Assembly (NCBI GenBank): GCA_949130485.1
Contig: OX422197.1
Coordinates: 8,198,212-8,262,211, forward strand
Direction: 5' to 3'
Source of the DNA: Agelas oroides
Lineage: Eukaryota; Porifera; Demospongiae; Agelasida; Agelasidae
Length of the DNA stretch: 64,000 nucleotides
Within the stretch, counting starts at the first letter, position 1. Each line of letters starts with the position of its first letter. Below are positions 10,901-23,162 of this stretch, one piece after another. Under the pieces are notes generated by a model that saw only the letters and a list, made by a program, of their open reading frames with translations, was not told the DNA's origin and made no database searches. The translations under genes and the position numbers were made by a program.

Positions 10901-11886
10901 TAGCCATGCTCCAGAACACGATGGGCATGGTCTTATTGTGAAAATTGAAGGCAAGAAGCCGGCTAGTCTTGTTCAGCCCGTGCATATTGCACTGGATGTG
11001 TCTGGCCAGCAATTCTGGAGAGTGGCAGCCCAAGCGTTTGGAGAGTGGGCAACGAGTCTGGGGAGGTGAGCAAGACTATGGTTACTAGCTATAATTACAG
11101 CCTGGTGTGTACGTTTTGATCAACAACTCCATCAGTAGCTATTCTGGAAGGTTAGCCTCTTTGAAAGAAACAGCTTGTTTCCCAGACTGATTTCAAGTAA
11201 CAGGTGGATAGTCAAACCATAGTTTGCCCCACCGGTTGGTCACAGTTCAAATTGGTACAGTACAGGCAAAGCATATTTACATTTTTACTCAATTGAAATT
11301 AGTTTTAAAGTGGGCATAACTTTTGAACTTGCAACTGAAAGTGGTGATATTCGATGAAGCTCACTGAAAGCTTTCTTAGACAATAAAGTATGGCAATATC
11401 TAAACGAAACTTGAATGTATGGAATCCCTACCATGGGCAGACAGGTGTATGTCTGCAACATGAAGGTTATTTGGGTGGAAGTTCCTTGGAAAGCCTGAGA
11501 TCAAGGCTAGCTAGCTACCATAGATCGGGGTATTTCCTTTTTGGGACTCCATTGTCTACTTTATCTTACTTTCTACATGTCATGTACATAGGTCAATGCT
11601 GCCATACAAGCTGACACCGCATCTAATCTCCTTGTCTGGATTTGAAGCAGGAGAGACAGCGTTCTCTGGCACTGTCCTGATAGGTACTGGTCACATGGGC
11701 TCTCACAAAGTGAAGCATTCCACCATCCAGAATGCACTTAAAAATTTGATGAGTATCAACCCAGATACAGAACTTTGTCTCACACTCCTTTATGTAAGCA
11801 CTTGGTACAAGCCCTACAGCAAATTGTGCCAAGAGGTTGTCACTCTGAAGAGTATTGACAAAGACGTTGGAACCAAGAAACATTGA
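7936..11886 (+). CDS. Large multi-pass membrane protein, unidentified family
   Basis: Four exons (7936-8384, 8860-10638, 10879-11065, 11592-11886) join in phase to about 900 aa. The N-terminus is a signal peptide (MKLVVLFLALATVSA), followed by an acidic helical luminal segment and two membrane helices. Exon 2 encodes roughly 16-18 further hydrophobic helices with Trp/Pro-rich loops (PFTVYGIQRALNLWP, FCLWFLSMDLAPFF, YEVFKNSLLFPLALIALG). The two C-terminal exons encode a soluble domain of about 160 aa rich in beta-type sequence. I do not recognise a named family. The GIQRALNLWP and SMDLAPFF blocks recall uncharacterised bacterial membrane proteins from memory, not from a search. The ATG at 7936 is chosen because a signal peptide follows; an AATAAA lies at 11985-11990. 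A transporter or enzyme role cannot be assigned. Confidence 0.85.
10742..10800 (-). repeat. tRNA-like SINE fragment
   Basis: The reverse strand carries an A-box-like GGCTCAGTTAG followed by anticodon-arm-like sequence. It is truncated before a good B box and lies in an intron of the membrane-protein gene. Confidence 0.5.
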
Positions 11887-11984
11887 TACAATGTGTTAAT
11901 AGTTGCATACCGAGGTTTTGCATTAGTATAGGAAACACATCCCACATTATATTTTGCAATAGCCAAATGCTTTACATTTATAAT

Positions 11985-11990
11985 AATAAA
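11985..11990 (+). terminator. Polyadenylation signal of membrane-protein gene
   Basis: AATAAA lies about 100 bp after the stop codon at 11884-11886, in AT-rich sequence. Confidence 0.6.
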
Positions 11991-12344
11991 CATGTAATTT
12001 AATACCATATTAGACGGCCAACTATTATCGGTATGCCAAGGGGGTGAAGAGCAATCACCTTTACTGCATTCTGTTACAAAGTGGGATCCAAATTACTGCC
12101 TGTTTTTGTTAAAGAGTATATGCAAACACTCGTTTAGATCTAAACACAACAGAAGCTATACCATGCACACAAACATGCCACAACAAAAATACCATACTGC
12201 CAGCTACACAAAGAGAAGGTATAGGTGGAGACTTTCACCTAGCCAAATAACCCATTGGTTAATGTGCCAGTGGATGTATTAGCCAGCCAACCATGTTCAA
12301 TTCTCTACGTATTAAGGCTAAGCTTTTCCTCCTCTACATTGCCT

Positions 12345-12440
12345 GAGTACACAGCTACAGTGGAACCTCTCTACTACCGACACCATTGGGACCAAAATAT
12401 TTGTCCTGGTTAGTGAGGTGTCCTTATTTCAGAGGGAGAA
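12345..12440. mobile_element. Interspersed repeat with GTCCTGGTTAGTGAGGTGTCC core
   Basis: The segment from GTGGAACCTCTCTA to the TTAGTGAGGTGTCCTTA motif recurs in part at about 41370-41400 and, as a tandem array, at 41690-42065. I infer a dispersed element. The rest of 11990-12850 holds no gene that I can see. Confidence 0.55.
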
Positions 12441-12853
12441 TATTACATATTTATGTCCTTATTGAAGGTAAAAGTGTTTCCTCCTCCACATGACCTGGGT
12501 AACCAGTAGCTCCTTTCTCATGCTCTCCCACCATCCAGTTTTCCAACTTTAAGAGATCAAAAACGGAATGGTGGACAGACCTGAGAACGAGACTAAGCTA
12601 CCAGTAGGTGCATGGTAAAGACTTTTGTACAAAGAATAGCACCAGCTGGTAATCACATGCAAGGTACCCTTGTGGAGCTTCTATACCACAGAGAAACCTG
12701 TGCCATGTAGTGTCAAAATATTCATTAACATAATATGCTGTTTTGAACAGCAAAAACTGCTCAAATCAAATTATAAAATTGTTGGCCACTAGCACTCAAT
12801 TTGCTAAGACAGCCTTAACTATGTACTTTAGATGTTATGAGGTTTAAATGTCC

Positions 12854-12937
12854 CCCTGGCAGTCACCAGGAATTGAACCCAGGAAACCTGGCTTGAGCCA
12901 CCAGTCCATGCTCTGCCACTAAACTACGACAAGCCGA
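12854..12937 (-). repeat. tRNA-derived SINE copy
   Basis: On the reverse strand an A-box-like GTAGTTTAGTGGC is followed at tRNA-like distance by a B box, GGTTCAATTCC, and by GTGACTGCCAG, the same 3' sequence as the SINE at 21438-21500. Confidence 0.75.
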
Positions 12938-12989
12938 CAACATTATAGCTCTTCAATATATACTACACATGTGGTACTGAACGCCTTAG

Positions 12990-14184
12990 TCACACACCTG
13001 GCAGCCACTCGGTGTGTGTCAAGATTAGTTCTTCCTTGACATGAGAGAGAACCAGACCCCCCAGCACATACAGGGACATCTGAAGCCCTGCACCAACGTT
13101 CTTGCTGTACAAACATCAGAGCTTTTCCTTGTACAAGTGGAGACGGTATAGGATGTCGATATTTCCTTTCTGCAAACATAATATTATATACCAGTACATG
13201 CATGTGACAAATGTGTTAGAATTATCCCCATATTGAGGTAAACAAATTAATTGGTCTTCAGTTTTGGGATAGCACAAAAGAAGCTGCATATCCAGAGACA
13301 GTAGTGAATACAGTAGTAAGGAATACAAGTGTATAGTATGCAACACATCAAATATGTACTGTACTGTTCTTGGACTATTGTACTGTACCCAGGCTAATGT
13401 TAGCATTCTAACTTTAATACAGAAAAGTCTTTGGCTCACCCACACAGCTTCTTTGACATTCCATGTATACATGACGTTCAGCTCAGTCTGATTCACACAC
13501 ATGATGTCTCCCAGCACAAGTGCTGGGAAGTCTGCCTTCTCGGAAGCTGTTCGCTGCACTGTAACCACCACAGTATAGAACCTGTCCTTCCGAAAAGACA
13601 CACTACCCAGCACCTGGGGCTGAGATATTGGAGGTGGTAGCTGAGGGGATATCTAATTTATGAGGGAGCGAGACAGCTATCATGTACATAACATGGTGTA
13701 TCTCTCTCACACGGTGCATGACTGCCTACTGTACACCCTAGTAACAGCACAGATGGCATTCATTGGATATGCCAAGATCTGGTCTCTGAACAAGATATTA
13801 ATGAAGTATAGACATATATGTATTGTATGGCTATAGACATAAATATAGTACTCCTTGCATTAATTGTGCAGGCGACCATCATACTCCTCACGGTGAAATA
13901 ATATGACGCGCTGATGTATCTGGTCTATAACTAACTAAGCTAATAACCTCTGCAGCATCACTCACCACGTCTCCATACTTCAACTCGATCAGTATTCAGC
14001 TCCACTTCACTGTCCCGTGTCCTCGATTTCTATACAGTAATATGTCAGTATTTCAGCACATTTATCGTTATCTATATGCAGATAATATAGATCTGACCAC
14101 TTCACAGGCAGCAGTAGTGAGCAGCGGTAATGTATATCTCGGCTTCTGTTGGCAATGTGGACAGGAAAAGCCCACACGCATCAT
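12990..14184 (-). CDS. Small unrecognised gene, model incomplete; in-frame TGA in last exon
   Basis: Supported minus-strand exons are 13440-13640 (67 aa, LPPPISQPQVLG then a beta-rich segment with FRKDRFYTVVVTVQRT) and 12990-13169, which continue in phase. Likely upstream exons are 13966-14029 (VELNTDRVEVWRRG) and 14101-14184, starting MMRVGFSCPHCQQK. The phase between 13966 and 13640 does not match, so an exon is missing or misplaced. In the last exon the conserved-looking frame (GLQMSLYVLGGLVLSHVKEE, end THTEWLPGV) is interrupted by TGA at 13116-13118. Either a 30-nt intron (13105-13134, GTACAAGG to TACAG) removes it, or it is read through, or this copy is broken. I cannot name the family. 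The start is tentative. Confidence 0.5.
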
Positions 14185-14639
14185 GCGGTTACCAAGCGGT
14201 TGCGCTTCGTAATTGTACACCATGTTATATATGGCCCGTGGTTCTTTGATGGATTAGACCTCCACTTCCACAAAATGTATTATTGCTCAAGCTCAGGAAG
14301 CCAGGCTTGCAAACCGCCTTCTATGGGAAGAATGCAGTAGGATTGCGGTACATATGATGAAGGGTTTTGGTAACCGGAGAAACCCGAGTTCTAGTCGCTA
14401 GAAGATCGGGACTTCCGTGAAACACGACCAAGCTAGCGCTAGCGGCAAAATTGCAGGACTGGCGGTCACAAAAACTCTACCTTTTAGGTATATTATTGTT
14501 ACACATAACTGGATTGAGCCTAGAGATTCAAACATTAATCATCATGAGTGCAGGATTATTATTATTTTTCCGTTTTTGAGAAAACAAGAAAAATGGGCCC
14601 AAGAAAAAATTTGCAACAAAACATGAAAATTGAATAATG

Positions 14640-14767
14640 CTACTTTTTCGAGGTTCTGACGTTAAGGGTTAGGTCCACAGAGCATCTGAACAATGCCTCG
14701 AGGTCTTCCTTTGCTTCTGCTGTGATTGCCTGGATTGTACCTCCAGCAGGTCCGATCACAATGGACT

Positions 14768-14803
<36 letters not shown>

Positions 14804-17800
14804 CAAGTTAGAAAGGAAGGTACCAGCAGCTGATTGGAAACTGGACGCTTCAAAGATTGTTTCACATATTTGTGATGATGACTGAGATCATTGTCAGGCA
14901 AATGTAAAATTGGATTGCTTTCTATTTATGCAAGAGCCATCTGGGAAGCCACTAAAAGATTTCTTCAAGCAGGTGACAACGATACTGACTGACTAAAATG
15001 GTACAACAACCGGCTCTGCTTACAGAACAATAAAATTTAACGCAAAAATGGTCTGGACTCAAGTATCCTGGCTTACAGTCCAGTGATATAATCACATTCC
15101 ATATACAGCTATGCAACAACCCTTCTGTACAGTAACCTCTTCCTGGGCATTCCTTTCCCACAGTGCATCATATTGGAGGTTATAAGAATGTTGAAAATTC
15201 ATTCAGTGGTTGCAAAATATGCCTTTCTTGTAACACTGAATGCTCAGAAAGGGTCTACAGTACTCGACAATAGAGTCACATACTCCACATACGCCAAACA
15301 ATTAGCATCCCCTCAACCATGTGTATCTGGTAACAGTTGACCATCAAGCATATTGTTCTATCACTAGGGTGGTTTGGATGCTAACCACATCTAAACTCTC
15401 CGTGGCAAAACAAAGTCGGCTACAATACCACAACTGCCAAGTCCCTTAAACTGACTTCATCTTGCTACAATCAACCCACGCATGTAGTGTACATCGTTGG
15501 TGTATTGCAACAATCATGTTGAAAGGGAGACAGAAATTGCTCTCAGGGAATCAGAGGCGCGGAGAATGGTCCAACAGACATTAGGATCTATATCATGTCC
15601 TGAGGCATCTATGCAGCGCATATGAGCCCCAGCCTTAATGGAAGTTCATCAACACAGCATTTCAAATGGAGTAATGCCGAAATACACATCTTCAATTTCC
15701 CCATAGACTGTCTCTTTCTGTTGGTTCAACTTACCGCCTGACTCCTTGACTTGCAGTTTAGGTTCTGGTATATCACCAGCACGTCCTCATTGCTCCATTC
15801 CCATATTACATTGTCCTGGAGATACACAAATCCTCAAAACATGCCAAACTATTCACATGAGAGTCACCCTATATCAATCAATATTGTGAGTAAAGTATGT
15901 AACCATACGTTTAGTGTTACAAGGGAGAGGAGATAAACTAGAGGAAAGGAAAATGGCGGCAGTTGCTTAGATTCAAGGCACGACTCCTGGCTTGAGCTGC
16001 CGGTGCTCAATCAACTACCAGACAACCACCAGCCCTCACAAGCCTGTATAATATCAAGTGTACCATTATTTCTAACTAAGGCAAGATGTCACATTCCTAA
16101 GCACATTGTACAGTGCTCTATTTTCCTTAGCAACACCTTAGCAACAGACACGCCTCTTTGTTTATTGGCTGGTTGTGGTTTGGTATACCTGACGAGCTAT
16201 TGTACACATGAAATGAGTTCAACATGACAAAGTATGCATGTCATGCGTGTATCAAATTTGTAACTATGGTTGCCTCCACCACAAAGAGCTATCACATTAG
16301 CCGGCTAACATTTCCTGCCAAATTCTAAGAATACTATTTCACGCACCTGGGTTACCAAATAAGGAATTTCTTTGTGCAAGTGTAGAAATAACTTCTCTCT
16401 GACAATGTCCTCAACTAACAACAATGCTGGTTGGTCGGTGTACTCCGTCACGGAATATTCCCATGCACCAAGCTTTGCACTGGCCAGGAGGAAACTCTGG
16501 GAGAAAAGAAAAAAACAAGGAAATCCATGTTGACCAACTTGGAACAAAGTCTAATAAACAACAGAGAGCTGTGTATTAAATGTCTTCCTAGAAACAACAT
16601 TCGTGAGGAAGTAAAATTGCCCCCTACATCATTAGAGTAAGTTGGTAGCTGTTGTTACATATGCATGCAGCAACGTGTTTTCACAACATCCGGAGAACTT
16701 ACAAGGAGTTCAAAGGGGTTAATTCAAAATTCAAACATAACCAGTTAATACAACCAGTTGGAAAGGGTTAATTCAAAAGGGATGATGAAGGTTTGTCATG
16801 TGCATTACAGTAAGAGTACAATAACAATCACTTGACTGCGTGCATACTTCAGGTTTAGTTCCCCCCACAACACAAGAGTTAGAATACAGCACTTTTGATA
16901 AAGTTACATGTAGTGTAAGTGTATATACCACATTTAAGAACTCAATCCCCCCTCCCCCCTCCCTCCCTCCCACACACACTCACCCTCAATTGTTCCACCC
17001 CGTCTCCTGTGAGGGCTGATACCATGTACACCTCCCTGAAGCCATTCCAGCTCAACTCCTCTCCACGTGAGGCCATGGGCACTTGTTCATTATCATCATC
17101 TGTGGTTGTTAGGAGACTGGTACGTTCGAACTCTTGGGGGTTCGTTTCCATCTCTCCATCCTTCCTCCTCCCTTCTGTCTCCTCCTTTAGCTCAGTCCCC
17201 AGGCTACTGTCTCCCTCGGGGATCTGTCCCATCCCTCTATCTCCTCTTCTTTCTGTCCCCTCTCTCAGTCCAGTCTGAGGACTTCCACTTCCCTTGAGGC
17301 CCACCTCTCCATCTATCGCTTCCCTTGGCTGTACCTTTCTGGTCAGCGCCTCTACCAAGTGTAGTAACACCTGCTTGTGCCTCAGAAGATCAACCTAACA
17401 TGAGAGCGAAACCACCATTGTTACATTCTTGATTTTGCTAAATTCCAACACAACAAATCTCCACTTGACTGCTCACACAGTCACATGACTACATAACACA
17501 AAGAAGAACACAATATACAAATTTTTAGTGGTTAAATTTTTTTAAAATCTCAACGAACATTGATTCAATCAGTTTAACCTCCATGTATCGCATACTCTAC
17601 TATGCATATCTGAGGCAATTTTTATTTTTATTTTTTGCTTCCTACGAGCATCAAATTTTCTCAACATAAACTTCCCAGCTAGAGCTCAGGGAAGTGGCAA
17701 TTGTAAGCAACACCCACATCAAAAAGATTTTAGAGAGAAGTTGGTGGAGAAAGAGTCAAAAACAACACTACATCAAGGGATTTGGGGGGAAGATTTTGGG

Positions 17801-20051
17801 AATGGGCTGCCATCCTGACCCCTTTGGGGAGAATGTGTTCAGAACCAACACAGCAGATCTTCATCTACCCCTCCTCCACCCAACCCCTCTGGAAGGAGCA
17901 CTCTACCTTGTTCAGCACCAACATGGTAAGGACGTGTGTGTAACTGCAATCACCTCCCCCCCCCACCTCCTCCCAACCCCTCTGGAGGGAGCACTCTACC
18001 TTGTTCAGCACTAACACAGCCGGGATGTGTGGGTAGCTGTGGAGAGCATGTAAAACAACAGGATCCAGTTTCTCTCGAGTCCACTTGTTAGAGACATCCA
18101 CAATCACCACAACTGCACGACAGACCAAGTACATGTACCAACTAAAAAACATTTAACCGATAGAGGGCATGCATGTGATGTCATCGGTAGGCAATTTCTG
18201 CATATTTCCGCATACTTCCGTATATGCGCCGCCACCTTGAAAGGCAGTGTATAGGGAAATTATATGCCGAGGCCTATTCTACGAGCTCGCTTTGAGGTAC
18301 GGAGCATGCACCTAGCCTCAACTTTATATTATGCAGAGAGCAAGTAAAGATAGTTCCTGCACACGAAAGAATGTAGAACGATTGCTACCGCAGGGAGTTT
18401 GTTGCGCTAGTACTCAAGTCTCATTAAAATCGTCCGTTTTGCCTATCAAGATGGCGGCGTAGCGACAGTTGCTACAATGCAATGACATAATTGCACATCC
18501 TCTATAACCATCTGACTAACCCCATCAACCATTAATGTCCTACAGGAGGTAATGGTGGGGTTTTGTTTATTGTTGTCCCCCTCTCCTTCCCCCCGTACAC
18601 TCACCAACATCAGCCTCTATCAGTGAGCGGTGAGGATCAGACAAGAACGCTTTGGACAGTTTTAGTTTTCTGCCAAGAGGATATGGTATCGCTCCAGGAG
18701 TGTCCAGCAAGACCTAGGGGGTTATTAAAAACAGGTAGCTGTTTTAAAAGGTAGTTATTAAAATGGGTATCAAAATAGGTAGTTATTAAAAACAAATAGT
18801 TACTAAAAACAGGTAGTTATTAGATGTATTAAAACAGATAGTTACTAAAACAGGTAGTTATTAAAAACAAGTAGTTATTGACAATAGCAAGACACAAACA
18901 CAGCTGCTGGAGAAACCCACTATGAACTAGAGACATTGAAAACAAAAAACAAAAAACAACATTTGGGGGACCCAGACGAACCGTTTGAGTATTTCCCTCT
19001 GTGAAAACACCGGCAGCCTTTCTTCTAGTGGTGTGCACTTTGGGAGAGACTGCAAACACCTTTGAATAAGGAAAAACAAAGCTTATAACTTCCTGTGGGG
19101 TAGGTTTACAACCACAGCTGTTGTGGCTATGGTTTCCATGGTTACTTGCTTGGACAGTATTATGTAATTCTTGATTCTTAATTTCGTTCAGATTAGGTAT
19201 TCTGGCCTTGCACCCTATATAGTCTCGCAAGCCACACCCTTAGCAGAGAGGAAGGGTCTGGTCACGCTGCAGCTGACGAGTTGTCGCCAAGGAATGCAAT
19301 TATTGCAATTATCGAACAGCGCCGTTAGATAATAAGATGCTGATATCCGCTAAACACGTTGTGACGTAATTGCTACTCCATGACAACGGATGCAATCTAC
19401 GAAGAGCACAGATCGCATTGGTGACAGCAAGTTTCTGCCGTGGTGACAACTCAGCGTGACCAGACCCTTCCTCTCTGCGAAGGGTGTGGGTTGTGAAACT
19501 ACTTGCACCCATACTCTTTCTCCAGGTGTGGAAAGAGGGAATGGGCCCGGGAACAAGGGTAGGGTATTTACAGGAGCAAGCAACTTTAGAATAGAAAGCA
19601 ATGAAGCACACATCATCCTCAAAAGTACTACAACTACAACCTTGTGTCCGAGCAGCTGGTTGATGAGGGTCGACTTGCCAGCATTTGGGGTACCAATCAC
19701 AGCCGCCCTGACAATTCGCTGGTCAGCTAGCTCTACCCACACCCCTCTTCTACCCTCATGGGACATGGAGTCATCCCCCTCACTGTCGATCTTTACAGTA
19801 GAAGAGGGGATGTATAACTGCCCTGCAGGGTTAGGACAGCATCATAGATCATCTAAACTATGTAACTAGGTTACGTAGTCTAGATGATCTATGACAAGTA
19901 CATGTATGCATTCAGTCGAAATGTCGGCAAAAAGTCAAGTTTGTAACAGAGCACCTTCTCTAATATCAGAAAATGACACCGCACCCGCCGTGTTTGTGAA
20001 CATACTTAAAAAATGTCCGCTTCTGCACAACCATCTTCTGCAGTGCAGCAT
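14640..20051 (-). CDS. ERAL1: ERAL1, mitochondrial Era-like GTPase
   Basis: Nine phase-consistent minus-strand exons: 20006-20051, 19641-19822, 18982-19059, 18605-18713, 18000-18112, 16984-17394, 16347-16496, 15735-15815 and 14640-14765. They total 431 aa, close to human ERAL1. The basic N-terminus (MLHCRRWLCRSGHFLR) fits a mitochondrial presequence. GTPase motifs are G1 GTPNAGKST, G2 region SPKVHTTRRKAAGV, G3 DTPG, G4 NKVD and G5 SALTG. The KH domain follows, with the GPAGGTI loop. Era proteins assemble the small ribosomal subunit by binding its rRNA; ERAL1 does so for mitochondrial 12S rRNA. Between G4 and G5 lies a hydrophilic, Glu/Gly/Ser-rich insert of about 90 aa. Its ATG is 113 bp from the divergent DDAH start. 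Confidence 0.94.
14766..15734. other. ERAL1 intron without other gene
   Basis: It contains a (GA)n microsatellite at about 14771-14800. I see no exon, RNA gene or complete transposon in the rest. Confidence 0.6.
17875..18015. repeat. ERAL1: Tandem duplication of an exon end and splice donor in ERAL1
   Basis: The last about 20 nt of exon 18000-18112, its donor and flanking intron (about 17975-18015) are repeated at about 17872-17912. On the minus strand both copies read LVLNKVECS. The downstream copy creates a second potential donor about 100 bp into the intron. Confidence 0.8.
18725..18880. repeat. Short minisatellite, unit like GTAGTTATTAAAAACAG
   Basis: About eight degenerate copies next to the splice acceptor of ERAL1 exon 18605-18713. 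Confidence 0.75.
19222..19492. mobile_element. About 270-bp element with roughly 40-bp terminal inverted repeats
   Basis: AGCCACACCCTTAGCAGAGA and following bases to CACGCTG at the left are inverted at 19451-19492 (CAGCGTG to GGGTGTGGGTT). No open reading frame is present, so it is a non-autonomous DNA element in an ERAL1 intron. Target duplications are not clear. Confidence 0.75.
19843..19893. repeat. 51-bp palindrome
   Basis: CATAGATCATCTA is inverted as TAGATGATCTATG around a centre with ACTAGGTTACGTAGT. It lies in the first ERAL1 intron and may be a remnant foldback element. Confidence 0.7.
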
Positions 20052-20164
20052 TTTTGTGCTAACGTTTGCAGTCACCTTTGAACTAATGAACTCTGACCCT
20101 GGAAGATCCAGACAGCGCGCGCCTCCCGCGGCCAGGTGATCGTGACCGCACGAAAGTTACGATC
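20052..20164. promoter_or_regulatory. Bidirectional promoter, ERAL1 / DDAH
   Basis: 113 bp lie between divergent start codons, with CpG-rich sequence (ACAGCGCGCGCCTCCCGCGG) in the middle. The function is inferred from geometry and composition. Confidence 0.65.
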
Positions 20165-22296
<2,132 letters not shown>

Positions 22297-22411
22297 GTGA
22301 CATCTGATTTGATGGATATCCATACCCTTTATTTTTTATATATAGCGGCTATTCACCAGATTCTAATGCTAGTCACAAAATGAGCATGCATTGTATAACA
22401 TCTGTAGAGAA

Positions 22412-22565
22412 TGAGGGGGGGGAGGGGGGGAGGGGGGGAGGGGGGAGGGGGGGAGGGGGGAGGGGGGGAGGGGGGAGGGGGGAGGGGGGGAGGGGGGAGG
22501 GGGGAGGGGGGGAGGGGGGAGGGGGGAGGGGGGAGGGGGGGAGGGGGGGAGGGGGGAGGGGGTGG
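22412..22565 (+). repeat. G-rich satellite GGGGGGAG, potential G-quadruplex
   Basis: About 20 runs of five to seven G separated by AG or A on the plus strand. It lies between the convergent 3' ends of DDAH (22296) and the collagen gene (23163). Confidence 0.92.
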
Positions 22566-22699
22566 AAGCATAGAAATAGACATCATGATTGTTAGCGCTG
22601 GTCTCTGAGTGAAAGCTAAAAAGGAACCAGCTTTGTGAGCTTAATTTTCTGAGCTTGTCCCACCCTCGGTGGAGTAGATGATAGTATGATGTGATCATA

Positions 22700-22840
22700 C
22701 AAGAATGGTAGGTGCGTGTGTGCGTGTATGTGTGCATGCATACATGCGTGTGTGCGTGTATGTGTGCATGCATACATGCGTGTGTGTGCGTGTGTGTGCA
22801 TGCATGCATGCATGTGTGTGTGTGCATGCGTGCGTCGAGA
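22700..22840. repeat. (TG/CATG)n microsatellite
   Basis: Alternating purine-pyrimidine TGTGTGCATGCATACATG repeats. The remaining intergenic sequence 22840-23162 is AT-rich and is probably the 3' UTR of the collagen gene. Confidence 0.8.
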
Positions 22841-23162
22841 ATGGACAAAGCTAGCATTTGTAACAACACTTGCACAACATTTATAACCTGATTTCTCACT
22901 TAACAAAAGCTTTAATAATTTAACCATATGACATTAATCTACAACTGCATAGTTATTACACTAACGAACTTTCAACTTACACACATACAAACGTATGGTG
23001 TACAAAAATATTAAAGTCGGAGAATACGGTGCATATATGTGCCTGCGAGCACATTAACGTCAGGATAGTGAGCATGCATATGAAACAGCTACGTACAAAT
23101 ACTTTGTAGTAAAAGTCTGACACTTGCATGTACAATATTCATGTTACGGCTTGATTGCTTCT

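Noticed and set aside
22353..22899. Pro/Ser-rich and Gly/Glu-rich frames over the G-rich satellite
   Set aside because: Translations of a simple repeat with no splice context.
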